A DNA stretch of 40,242 bases. Origin: Treponema sp. GTDB lineage: Bacteria; Spirochaetota; Spirochaetia; Treponematales; Treponemataceae. Location of the stretch: assembly GCA_024696155.1 (NCBI GenBank), contig JAILHD010000133.1:1-40242 (forward strand), in the 5' to 3' direction. The notes below the pieces were generated by a model. It searched no databases, had not been told where the DNA came from, and worked only from the letters and a program-made list of their open reading frames with translations. The position numbers and the translations under genes were made by a program. Positions 16,401 through 23,391 of this stretch are shown piece by piece. Within the stretch, counting starts at the first letter, position 1, and every line of letters begins with the position of its first letter.

Positions 16401-17853
16401 CAGGAGTTTCCTCTGCCCCACCAAAATCCATATCATCAAGGTTAAAGGTATCAGCAGAAAGTGGTTCGTCAGCAGAAACATCTGCTTCAACAGCGCCATC
16501 ATCAGAAGCAGGCTCTTCACTTTCAGCAGCAGGTTCACCAGCCTCTGCAGAGTCACCCATATCAAGACCGTCAAGACTCAAATCATCAAGGCTAAGGTCA
16601 TCTAAAGAAGGTGCAGCTTCTTGCTCGCCAGCGTCTCCAACATTTTCCGGCACTTCTTCTGCAGCAGCAAGCGGCTCGTCATTTGGAGTTATATCTTCAA
16701 TTGGAATATCATCAACAACATCACCAAGTTCGCCGTTTTCTTCTATATTATTACCTTCTGCGGAAGCCTCTGGTACATCTGCAGTCTTTTCTTTAGCAGG
16801 TTCTGGCTTTTTATTTGATTTAAGTTCTGGATGAATGTTTGTTTCTTCATCATCATCAAAACCTCCGCTCAAATCAAATTCATCAAAGTAGTCGTCTTCA
16901 GGTTTTTCTGCAAATAAACTCTGACGTCCCATCTTCATCTTGAACGGATTTATTTCAACTTCAGGAATATCATCAAGATTTAAATCTTCTATATCAGAAA
17001 CATCAAAGGCCTTTTTTGCAGGTTTTGCCGGCTCAGGTTCAGGTTCTGATTCTGGTTCAACAGCGTTTTCAGGCTGTTTTTCTGCAAGCTCAAGATTAGG
17101 AAGATCTTCTTCTGGCTCAGCTGCGGGAGTTGCTCCAAAATCACCAAAATCAGGCATGTCTGGAATATTACCCAGATCAAAAGAGTCAGTCGGCATGTCA
17201 GGAAGAGGCTCTTCCACTGCTGGCTCTGTAAAAGCTTCAGGTTCTGCCTGATTTTCTTTTGGAATATCAAGTTCAGAAATATCTGCAAGGCCATCAAGAC
17301 TTGAACTCAAATCCTGCAGATCAGGCTGAGCTTCAGGTTCAGCTTCTGCTTCCGGTTCTGGCTCAGGTTCATCAAATCCAGCCCCAGCAAGAAGAGCATC
17401 AAGTCCAAGATCCGAAATAGGGATTTCTTCAGGCTCTGGCTCAGGTTCAGGCTCAGCTTCTTCTTCAAACATAGAAAGGTCAGGCATGCCTTCATCACCG
17501 CCGTTACCATCGTCTCCACCGCCCATTGCCATACCCATATTCAAAAGGTCAGACATATCTGGTGCAGAAGATGCTGTAGGTTCAGATGATTCCTCTTTGC
17601 TTGAAGAAGGTTCTTGAGAAGGAGCTCCAACACCTGTAATATCAGAAAAATCTTCCTGAACAGGAGCTTCTTCCTTTACAACTTCCTTCATTGGCATGCC
17701 AAGAACAAAGTCTTCTGAGTCATTAACATCTGGAATTGAATTTGGGATATCGACTTTGACAGGCTTTTCACCGCGTGTAGCACGAACGGTAGCTTCGTCA
17801 CCAAGAGAGAGCATGTCGCTGTTAAACTTTTTAAGTTGGCTTAAGCCTGGCAT
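13453..17853 (-). CDS. flcA: Giant acidic TPR protein, probable periplasmic flagellar collar protein FlcA
   Basis: The 1466-residue protein starts with MPGLSQLKKFNSDMLSLGDE and has an Asp/Glu/Pro/Ala-rich region at about residues 50-830. One membrane segment (IIPGFIVGCAMILVGIGLF) lies at about 900-920. A C-terminal part of about 540 residues has helical TPR-like repeats (YKQGYALLKAEEYPQSEIKF, YNDNLAEALGSFMKAGD, DDYAAEGYYNQL). This order resembles Borrelia BB0326/FlcA, a scaffold of the flagellar collar, as I recall it. The acidic region contains repeated motifs, FSLGDLNLDDM twice and FNLDDMD twice, visible as near-identical DNA at 15985-16026 and 16259-16300. TPR placement in the periplasm follows from the family. 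A -10 box ends six bases before the ATG. Confidence 0.65.
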   Translation of the reverse strand: MPGLSQLKKFNSDMLSLGDEATVRATRGEKPVKVDIPNSIPDVNDSEDFVLGMPMKEVVKEEAPVQEDFSDITGVGAPSQEPSSSKEESSEPTASSAPDMSDLLNMGMAMGGGDDGNGGDEGMPDLSMFEEEAEPEPEPEPEEIPISDLGLDALLAGAGFDEPEPEPEAEAEPEAQPDLQDLSSSLDGLADISELDIPKENQAEPEAFTEPAVEEPLPDMPTDSFDLGNIPDMPDFGDFGATPAAEPEEDLPNLELAEKQPENAVEPESEPEPEPAKPAKKAFDVSDIEDLNLDDIPEVEINPFKMKMGRQSLFAEKPEDDYFDEFDLSGGFDDDEETNIHPELKSNKKPEPAKEKTADVPEASAEGNNIEENGELGDVVDDIPIEDITPNDEPLAAAEEVPENVGDAGEQEAAPSLDDLSLDDLSLDGLDMGDSAEAGEPAAESEEPASDDGAVEADVSADEPLSADTFNLDDMDFGGAEETPAEEAPAEEEAIEEPLADEVPSDDAQTSEGAETVPADDFSLGDLNLDDMDFDAAEPAAEVSTDEPASEEGTVEEASAEEVPAEEVPSDEVPAEDALSDEMPSLDDLTAEGTEEPAAEEETPSESAPADDFSLGDLNLDDMSLDEPPAEDVAAESSSDDAVADESLGSEDAEIPSEEPSTADLFNLDDMDKPAGENLDDAADSGEELSMPDYTDAVAEEVGDDLDLDSLNTGIEESDEPVEAFDTTGMEDMDFGISDTDSQISDDDFLGGDDEDFVIPGITDVADISEQPKPAKKSAPEPAPKKEEKKSDLDEPDFTEALPGEELPPNTLSDAQYKVFLKNFSEYPLNVRLAFENLIVQDEFTDDAEFEVIEKILNKAPARQVASMLEKMLDISIPVPRDFEHRSAEEYEAYKKSLSYQLRNRIIPGFIVGCAMILVGIGLFNFGKNCIYKPLKANSLYKQGYALLKAEEYPQSEIKFDEAVKYRLSRGWFFNYARGYREHKQYQRAEKMYQNILMCFRHDKEAGLEYADMELNDLVNYERAEEIVRREVLDYHINDADGILELGDIYLEWGTEKDPEKLELAREQYASLMQLYKPNSIYLARMMRYFIRSDKLRQVLEIRQNFDENKEKSLPPEDWTELSGYLLNKYYGPLPASQEYLRFQIDGLRRLLLTAAHANSANPVALYNLSKYYVLSNENERIEPTLKNTLKTFNAASSLKRRDIYKYIDTYKLLGEYYEANGEHVQAQEQYAEGISLYTQERDNAGFEGNKDIGKLYEDMADLKYFISADYDDALKNYMSSVELENDSPQIRYRIGFIQYNNDNLAEALGSFMKAGDGNVKETNLMLAMANTLSLRGDDYAAEGYYNQLVQRLDQEVLERQMVFPQVNDSDYDIVNTYLSAANNYGVSLYRLAKRTGNSSLNAKSIVQFQQSVRAWDALTRNQNTLLRLGGTNLAEQNIKYVTHNFSEYEPAIYTEIPKTLTDNER
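15985..16301 (-). repeat. Internal coding repeat of the FlcA-like gene (two copies)
   Basis: Two stretches of about 42 bases, 15985-16026 and 16259-16300, differ at only a few positions and both encode PADDFSLGDLNLDDM. Shorter relatives encoding FNLDDMD lie near 15840 and 16430. They mark a module of roughly 90-130 residues that has been duplicated within the acidic region. Confidence 0.7.
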
Positions 17854-17859
17854 ATTATA

Positions 17860-17889
17860 ATTTTACCCCACAACACTTCATTTTCGCAA
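17860..17889 (-). promoter_or_regulatory. Promoter of the FlcA-like gene, leaderless type
   Basis: On the minus strand TTGCGA (17889-17884), an 18-base spacer and TAAAAT (17865-17860) are followed by six bases (TATAAT) and then the ATG at 17853. There is no Shine-Dalgarno site. Confidence 0.55.
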
Positions 17890-17920
17890 GAGAGTTGTTT
17901 TCCCCACTCTTCTTTGTAAA

Positions 17921-17958
17921 TTAACGGAATTTTTTAGGGGGCACTTTAACGAAATTTT
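17921..17958. repeat. Direct repeat upstream of the CBM48-like gene
   Basis: TTAACGGAATTTT (17921-17933) and TTAACGAAATTTT (17946-17958) match at 12 of 13 positions with starts 25 bases apart. The second copy covers the -35 box of the predicted 18020 promoter. It could be a regulator site or a duplicated promoter segment. Confidence 0.4.
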
Positions 17959-17972
17959 CTTATATGTATAAA
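17945..17972 (+). promoter_or_regulatory. Promoter of the CBM48-like gene, with leader
   Basis: TTTAAC (17945-17950), a 16-base spacer and TATAAA (17967-17972) give a leader of about 40 bases before the ATG at 18020. No clear Shine-Dalgarno site is visible ahead of that ATG. Confidence 0.4.
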
Positions 17973-18019
17973 GTATAAAAATTTCTAAACCAAAAACGTA
18001 CACTGCCGATATTCAGAGT

Positions 18020-18742
18020 ATGAAAATGACAAAATTTGTTTTAATGACTCTTCTGGCAGCTCTTTTTATGGGCGGCATGGGTTTTGCTGCAGCACCAGTA
18101 AACTATCAGAATTTTGAGCTTGATACACTTTTGCACAACATAGAAAAACCGGGTGAACCAATTGTGACCGAAGATTACATTATTTTTACGGCCAATACAC
18201 AAAACCGCTCGGTTGGAATTGCATTTGATTTTGAAAACTATCAGGTTATTCACCCGTTCCAGATTCTTTCAAGCACAGATGATGAAGGAAAAACTACCCG
18301 TAAGCACCTTTTTTACTGCTATCAGCGCCAGCACCGTTTTGACACTCTAAAATACCGCCTTGTAATAGACGGACTTTGGACAACAGATCCTCTTAATCCA
18401 AACCGTGAGTATGATGAACAGGTAAATTTGTATTTTTCTAAGCTTGAAAACCTCGGTCAGATTCGAATAGAAACCGAAGCAAAGGATGATACTGTAAAAT
18501 TCATTTACAAAGGAGAAAGCGGACTTAAACTCCAGCTCGCAGGAACCTTTACCAACTGGGATCCATGGATCTACCAGCTGGAAGAAATTCAGCCAGGCCT
18601 TTATGAACTGGAGCTGCCTTTAACCACAGGTACATATTATTACAACTACTACCTGGGCCTTACACCAATTCTGGACAACACAAATCCAGAAAAAATCTAC
18701 ACCGCTGACGGACGCAGCGCCAGCGTAATCAGAGTAAACTAA
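18020..18742 (+). CDS. Secreted protein with C-terminal CBM48/glycogen-binding-like domain
   Basis: The 240-residue protein has a signal peptide (KFVLMTLLAALFMGGMGFAAA), with cleavage likely around residues 24-26. The middle part is beta-rich and unfamiliar. Residues about 160-235 resemble an isoamylase-N/AMPK-type carbohydrate-binding fold: LKLQLAGTFTNWDPWIYQLE, then PGLYELELPLTTGTYYYNYYL. Family domains of this kind bind alpha-glucans, but here the domain may simply be structural. No catalytic domain is attached. It is divergent from the FlcA-like gene and converges with the carbohydrate-binding-like gene at 18744 with one base between the stops. A second ATG at 18026 is possible. Confidence 0.75.
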   Translation: MKMTKFVLMTLLAALFMGGMGFAAAPVNYQNFELDTLLHNIEKPGEPIVTEDYIIFTANTQNRSVGIAFDFENYQVIHPFQILSSTDDEGKTTRKHLFYCYQRQHRFDTLKYRLVIDGLWTTDPLNPNREYDEQVNLYFSKLENLGQIRIETEAKDDTVKFIYKGESGLKLQLAGTFTNWDPWIYQLEEIQPGLYELELPLTTGTYYYNYYLGLTPILDNTNPEKIYTADGRSASVIRVN

Positions 18743-18743
18743 T

Positions 18744-19319
18744 CTATTTTATATAACGAATATTATCTATATAAATATGCGATTCCTTGGGATACAGTTC
18801 CCAGTTATCGCTGTTTATAGAGATACGTTTTACATCACTCAAAAATTCGGTATGCTCTCTAAAATCAAAAACTACAGTGTGCTTTCCTTTTGGAATAAGA
18901 TAATTCTGCGAAGCCTGGCACCACTTCCATTCATTTGTAGCCTGCATAACAGCCACAATATTATAAGTGTAGTTTTCAGGATTATAGAAATCTACAACAA
19001 GGTATTTTGCACCGCTCAAATCGTTTACTCCGTCGTAAAACCATACAGCAGATTTAGAAGAAGCCGCATCCATTGGTTCCATTGTAAGTTCAAGGGAATG
19101 TGAACCTTCAGACGCCCAGTCCTTAGAAATATTTGCCCCGTCAGAAATTTTATGAACTCCCCACTGGTCATAATCAAAACCAGCCCAAATCCAGTAATTT
19201 CCTTTTTCAAAACCATCAAACAGAACAACTTCTCCAGGTGGAAGTTCTGAATCAACCTGTGCATAAACGCCAGCATAAGCGGCAAGTAATATAATTAAAC
19301 CAAGAAAAATCTTTTTCAT
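18744..19319 (-). CDS. Secreted carbohydrate-binding-like beta-sandwich protein, second gene of the MCP operon
   Basis: The 191-residue protein has a signal peptide (KKIFLGLIILLAAYAGVYAQ, cleavage near residue 20). The mature part looks like a galactose-binding-fold or CBM-type beta sandwich: VVLFDGFEKGNYWIWAG, GSHSLELTMEPMD, AKYLVVDFYNPENY, IPKGKHTVVFDF and a final SHIYIDNIRYIK. The ending IDNIRY is common in CBM11-like and related modules. No catalytic domain is attached. The start is 15 bases after the MCP stop with AGAGGTGA as ribosome site, so both genes are read from one mRNA. A periplasmic sugar-presenting partner of the receptor is an inference. Confidence 0.75.
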   Translation of the reverse strand: MKKIFLGLIILLAAYAGVYAQVDSELPPGEVVLFDGFEKGNYWIWAGFDYDQWGVHKISDGANISKDWASEGSHSLELTMEPMDAASSKSAVWFYDGVNDLSGAKYLVVDFYNPENYTYNIVAVMQATNEWKWCQASQNYLIPKGKHTVVFDFREHTEFLSDVKRISINSDNWELYPKESHIYIDNIRYIK

Positions 19320-19334
19320 AAATTCACCTCTAGC

Positions 19335-21542
19335 CTATTCAACCTTAAACTTGTTCATTGCATTACGCAATTTGGCAATACTGTCTACGTTCTGTTCTAC
19401 GCACTGCTGAGCCCTCTTAGACAATTCGCTGATTGCATCAGTTTTTTCGGTCATATTGAGTACATTGTTATTAACGGCTGTAGTCATGTTTGCAATGCTA
19501 TCCATCTCATAAGAAACCTGCTTACTGCCTTCCATCATCTCATCAGAGTCGTTCTTAACGTTTCCTGTAATACTGTTGATTGTATGAATAAGTTCAAGAA
19601 CCTGTTCTCCTCCCTTATTCTGTTCTTTCATAGTTTCGTTGATTACATGTTCCTGCTCACTTACAGTCTTTGTAAGATTAAAGATGCTTGCAAACTGTTC
19701 CTGAACCTGTCTTGTAGATTCTGTAACTTCATCAATAAGATTTGCAACATCCTTAAGCTCGTTCTGGATTTTTGTACCCTGAGAATTAGACTCTTCTGCA
19801 AGTTTTCTGATTTCGCCTGCAACAACGGCAAATCCCTGACCTCGCTCACCTGCATGAGCAGCCTCAATAGCAGCATTCATAGCAAGAAGGTTTGTCTGAC
19901 TCGCAATATTCTTGATTACAGCAGAGGCTTCCTGAAGGTTCTTTGAACGGTTCTGAATTTTTGCAGAAAGTTCTGCAGTATTATCTACAAGCGACTGACC
20001 TAATTCCGAAGCCTGTTCCAGAGAAGTAATTGACTGGCGGTTATTTTCAAGAATGTTTGTTACGTTACGGATATTTGCAGTCATCTGTTCTACAGCAGAA
20101 GAAGATTCTGTAACGCTGTTTGCCTGAACTTCAATGTTATCATTAAGCTTTTTGATGTTCTTTACAATCTGTTCAACAACTGAACGAGCCTCTTCTACTC
20201 CGGCAGCGTGTTCCTGCATCTGATTCTGAATTGATTCAATACTGTCTGTAATATCAACAACAGCCTTAGAAGTCTGAGTCATAGAATCATTGAGTTCTGT
20301 ACCAATGCCGTCCATTTCTTCGCTGGAAGCTTTAACATCTTTAATAGAAGAAGAAAGTTTATCCATTGTCTTGTTAAAGCTTACACACATTGCACCAATT
20401 TCATTTTCCTGATGAGTCTTAAGGCGGACAGTCATATCACCGTCACCTTCACTAATATTCTGAAGAGCATCTACAGTAACTTTTAGAGGTCTTGTAATGC
20501 GTGTTACAACAAAGAATACAATAAGAACTACAATAATAATCTGAATAACAAATGCACCAACAATATTCCAGATTGTGTGCCATGCACTTTCAGACATTGC
20601 CTTTACTGGTGTCATAGAAACAAAGTACCAGTTGGCACCTGTGCGGTCTACCTGAGTTTTTACAACGCAGACAAATTTATTTTCGTTTCCGATTTTTGCA
20701 GTAAAACTCTGAGTCTGAGTTGTAAGCATTCCTGATTCTTCATCAACGGTTTCAAAATACTTATTATAATTACCATCTGCAAAAAGAGTGCTCTTTGTAC
20801 CTACTGTACTTCCGTCGTTTGCTGCAAGAACAGCACCAGAAGAAGTAAGAAACTGACAGACAGTGCCTTTATAAATTGTAGAACCGTCCATCATACTTTC
20901 AAGACCTGAAAGCACAATATCAATACCGGCAACACCACTGCGCTGACCAAGAGAGTTCTGAATTGGAGAGAAAACCTTAGTACTAAGCACCTGCTCGCCA
21001 TCAAGAGTAATAATTGCTGGTTCACTGATAAAGGAATTTACTGCATTTGCACCCTGTTCAATCTGCTGTAAAGAAAATTCACTTACAATATCGTTTTTAA
21101 TACGACCATTTCTGTCACGAATGTAGTGTACTTTAAACTGACCAGTTGGATTATCATAAGTGTCTGCTCGTTTTGCATCATTATGGTCAAACATACCAGG
21201 AAGCCAATATGCCCAGGCAGAAGTAATAGTAGAAGTCTTAACCATAGAACGGACTTCCTGCTCGATTGCAGACTTACGTTTTTTTTCTGGAATAGCCCAG
21301 CTTCCGCCCAAAACACCAGCAAGAGCTTCTGCAGAATAAACCAACTCGGTCATCTGCTTTTCTACATCATCGCTTTTCTTTTCTGTTAGTGTGATTATGC
21401 TTTTTGTAATTTGCTCTTTATTATTGTTAAGAACTGTTTTTCCAATCATGAATGTCATAAAAATAGAAATGACAATCATTGCCAAACCAAGAGACATGAC
21501 CAGACTTGCTCTGATCGATTTAAAAGAACTAATTTTAGCCAT
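19335..21542 (-). CDS. Methyl-accepting chemotaxis protein (Cache sensor, HAMP, signalling domain)
   Basis: The receptor has 735 residues from the ATG at 21542. TM1 is at about 13-35 and a periplasmic Cache-type sensor at about 40-315 ([41 protein letters not shown]). TM2 lies at about 325-350 ([12 protein letters not shown]) and a HAMP domain at about 350-400 ([21 protein letters not shown]). The signalling hairpin has its tip near residue 555 ([20 protein letters not shown], then [16 protein letters not shown]). It controls CheA in response to a ligand that the sequence does not reveal. The inner ATG is preferred over 21554 because GGAG lies six bases before it. A LacI-type operator lies 177 bases upstream, linking it to the sugar operon. 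Confidence 0.93.
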   Translation of the reverse strand: MAKISSFKSIRASLVMSLGLAMIVISIFMTFMIGKTVLNNNKEQITKSIITLTEKKSDDVEKQMTELVYSAEALAGVLGGSWAIPEKKRKSAIEQEVRSMVKTSTITSAWAYWLPGMFDHNDAKRADTYDNPTGQFKVHYIRDRNGRIKNDIVSEFSLQQIEQGANAVNSFISEPAIITLDGEQVLSTKVFSPIQNSLGQRSGVAGIDIVLSGLESMMDGSTIYKGTVCQFLTSSGAVLAANDGSTVGTKSTLFADGNYNKYFETVDEESGMLTTQTQSFTAKIGNENKFVCVVKTQVDRTGANWYFVSMTPVKAMSESAWHTIWNIVGAFVIQIIIVVLIVFFVVTRITRPLKVTVDALQNISEGDGDMTVRLKTHQENEIGAMCVSFNKTMDKLSSSIKDVKASSEEMDGIGTELNDSMTQTSKAVVDITDSIESIQNQMQEHAAGVEEARSVVEQIVKNIKKLNDNIEVQANSVTESSSAVEQMTANIRNVTNILENNRQSITSLEQASELGQSLVDNTAELSAKIQNRSKNLQEASAVIKNIASQTNLLAMNAAIEAAHAGERGQGFAVVAGEIRKLAEESNSQGTKIQNELKDVANLIDEVTESTRQVQEQFASIFNLTKTVSEQEHVINETMKEQNKGGEQVLELIHTINSITGNVKNDSDEMMEGSKQVSYEMDSIANMTTAVNNNVLNMTEKTDAISELSKRAQQCVEQNVDSIAKLRNAMNKFKVE

Positions 21543-21686
21543 TCGGTTCTCCATAAATTAAAATTAATGTAAAATTATTTGCACCGCTATCGTTAGCTAG
21601 TAAAAAAGGTGCTCAATGGACTTTTAGGATTAAATTAGTTACTTTTCTCGATTTTTTTTTGAGATTATTTTGAAAGCGGTTTCAGA

Positions 21687-21715
21687 AGTATAAGGCTAAA
21701 TCTATTTTTGTGCAA
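21687..21715 (-). promoter_or_regulatory. Promoter of the MCP operon
   Basis: On the minus strand TTGCAC (21715-21710), a 17-base spacer and TATACT (21692-21687) form a good sigma-70-like promoter. The LacI-type operator ends three bases upstream of the -35 box. An alternative -10, TATATT, ends just upstream of the operator. Confidence 0.5.
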
Positions 21716-21718
21716 ACA

Positions 21719-21732
21719 CTACAACGTTGTAA
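21719..21732. promoter_or_regulatory. LacI-type operator upstream of the MCP operon
   Basis: CTACAACGTTGTAA matches 13 of 14 bases of the perfect palindrome found before the sugar-binding protein gene. The central CG with flanking inverted repeats is typical of operators for LacI-family repressors. The site is intergenic and next to a promoter. Confidence 0.65.
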
Positions 21733-21794
21733 AAATATAAATTTTTGTTAATTTTATATAAAATCTGAACTTAATTAAAAAAAACTGGGGAGAT

Positions 21795-21826
21795 ATGCAC
21801 GCCTTCTGAATAAACAGAAGGCGCAT
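21795..21826 (-). terminator. Hairpin behind ffh, possible terminator
   Basis: GCCTTCTG (21801-21808) and CAGAAGGC (21815-21822) pair perfectly around a six-base loop. The stem extends by ATGC/GCAT past a two-base bulge. On the minus strand an eight-T run follows ten bases later rather than directly, so termination is plausible but not textbook. Confidence 0.5.
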
Positions 21827-21836
21827 TGTATGAATA

Positions 21837-23279
21837 TTAATGGAATCTCTTTGCCATCTCGCGCAGCTTGTTCATATCCATGCCTTTAAGTGCGCTCATG
21901 TCCATTCCGCCAAGGCCGCCCATGCCACCGGCACCGCCCATCATTGCAGAAGGATCAATTCCAAGCTGATTCATCATTTTGCCCTGAAGACCACGGTTAC
22001 GGCTTACTTTCTTCATCATAAGCTTTGTTTTTTCAAACTGTTTGATGAGCTTGTTTACGTCTGCAACGCTTGTTCCAGAACCTTTTGCAATACGCTTGCG
22101 GCGGCTAGGACCGATAATCAGATGATTCAGGCGCTCTTTATATGTCATACTCTGAATAATAGCTTCGTTTTTCTTCATGCCACTCATATCAAGCTGACTT
22201 GGATCAATTCCGTTCATGCCAGGAAGCATTTCCAGAAGTTTACTCATGCTGCCCATCTTTTTAACCTGCTGGAACTGTTCAAGCATATCCTGCAAAGTAA
22301 ACTCGTTACGCTGAAGTTTTTTCTGCATCTTAAGTGCAGCTTCTGCATCAACAGTTTCCTGTGCCTTTTCAACAAGCGAAACAACATCACCCATGCCAAG
22401 AATACGGCTTGCAATTCGTTCAGGGTGGAATACTTCAAAATCCTCTGTTTTTTCGCCAGTACCAATGTAAAGAATAGGTTTCTGGGTAATTGTTTTAAGA
22501 GAAAGAGCCGCACCACCGCGGGCATCAGAATCGAACTTTGTAAGAATAACGCCGGTAAGTCCAAGCTGTTCATCAAAGCTCTTTGCAATATCAACGGCAT
22601 TCTGACCGGTCATTGCATCGGCAACTAAAAGAACTTCAACAGGATTTGTTACCTTCTTGATTTTTACAAGTTCTGCCATCATCTCTTCATCAATCTGAAG
22701 ACGTCCGGCAGTATCGATAATGATTGTATCGTTTCCGTTACGGCGGGCAAAATCAATAGCTTCTTTTGCATTTTTAACGGCATCTTTTGAATTTTCTTTG
22801 AAAACCGGAACTCCGATTTTTTCTCCAAGCTGCGAAAGCTGTTCAACAGCAGCCGGGCGGACTAAGTCACAGGCAGCAAGAAGAGGCTTTCTTCCGTCTT
22901 TAAGGAGTTTTGCAGCAAGTTTGTGGGCAGCAGTAGTTTTACCGGCACCCTGCAAACCAAGCATAAGGATAACAGACTGTGTATCTGGTCCTTTAAGGTG
23001 GAGGTCTACCTTTGTGTCACCAAGCATGGCAACAATTTTGTCGTAAATGATTTTTACAAACTGCTGGCCCGGGTCTACGGCTTTAAGAACTTTTTCGCCC
23101 TTAGCTTCTTCAATAGTAGAATTTACAAAGCGGCGTACAACGCGAAGGTTTACATCGGCTTCAAGAAGAGCCATTTTAATCTGCTCAACTGAATCCTCAA
23201 TATTCTTCTCTGTAATTGTAGATTTGCCGCTAAGAGTTTTTACAACTCCGCTGAATGCACTAGATAATTTTTCTAACAT
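21837..23279 (-). CDS. ffh: Signal recognition particle protein Ffh (SRP54)
   Basis: The 480-residue GTPase binds SRP RNA and signal peptides and delivers ribosomes to FtsY at the membrane. The N domain is followed by the G domain with GLQGAGKTTAAHKLA (about 107-121), DTAGR (about 190) and TKFD (about 250). The M domain contains the RNA-binding GPSRRKRIAKGSGTSVADVN and a Met-rich C-terminus (MMGGAGGMGGLGGMDMSAL) that provides the flexible signal-peptide groove. The length is typical. AGGAAG precedes the ATG. It is the last gene behind ndk and gpsA, separated from gpsA by a repeat element. Confidence 0.97.
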   Translation of the reverse strand: MLEKLSSAFSGVVKTLSGKSTITEKNIEDSVEQIKMALLEADVNLRVVRRFVNSTIEEAKGEKVLKAVDPGQQFVKIIYDKIVAMLGDTKVDLHLKGPDTQSVILMLGLQGAGKTTAAHKLAAKLLKDGRKPLLAACDLVRPAAVEQLSQLGEKIGVPVFKENSKDAVKNAKEAIDFARRNGNDTIIIDTAGRLQIDEEMMAELVKIKKVTNPVEVLLVADAMTGQNAVDIAKSFDEQLGLTGVILTKFDSDARGGAALSLKTITQKPILYIGTGEKTEDFEVFHPERIASRILGMGDVVSLVEKAQETVDAEAALKMQKKLQRNEFTLQDMLEQFQQVKKMGSMSKLLEMLPGMNGIDPSQLDMSGMKKNEAIIQSMTYKERLNHLIIGPSRRKRIAKGSGTSVADVNKLIKQFEKTKLMMKKVSRNRGLQGKMMNQLGIDPSAMMGGAGGMGGLGGMDMSALKGMDMNKLREMAKRFH

Positions 23280-23391
23280 ATAAATTCTTCCTACTAAGTT
23301 TTGGACTCGCGGATTACTCCGCTCGGAGCGGTTTTATCGATGAACCTAAAACGACCCGCTGCCGCAGCTCGTTTTTTAACGGTTCTTCGAT
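23280..23391. repeat. Two-hairpin intergenic repeat, copy A (core 23345-23392)
   Basis: The core at 23345-23392 matches 45 of 48 bases of copy B at 24569-24616. It folds into AAAACGA/TCGTTTT with an inner CTGC/GCGG stem. A second hairpin, CCGCT-CGG-AGCGG, lies at 23319-23331, 13 bases away. The core ends inside the gpsA stop codon. The remaining bases carry the ribosome site of ffh. Confidence 0.75.

Larger units (their letters stand above)
21543..21836. other. Gap between ffh and the MCP gene: operator, promoter and structured leader
   Basis: The 294 bases hold, read on the minus strand, a hairpin behind ffh (21826-21795), the LacI-type operator (21732-21719), a promoter (21715-21687) and a leader of about 140 bases. 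The leader can fold GCACC (21612-21608) with GGTGC (21585-21581) around a smaller GCTA/TAGC stem (21597-21586). I see no match to a cyclic di-GMP riboswitch core and no open reading frame. Confidence 0.5.

Noticed and set aside
18744..19319. FlaA flagellar sheath protein for the 191-residue secreted protein
   Set aside because: It is much shorter than FlaA and the remembered FlaA motifs are missing; a carbohydrate-binding-like beta sandwich fits better.
21543..21718. Cyclic di-GMP (GEMM) riboswitch in the MCP leader
   Set aside because: The conserved core segments of that class are not present.
21840..22628. Plus-strand open frame of 262 codons inside ffh
   Set aside because: Antisense to a conserved gene, odd His/Phe/Cys-rich composition, no start signals.
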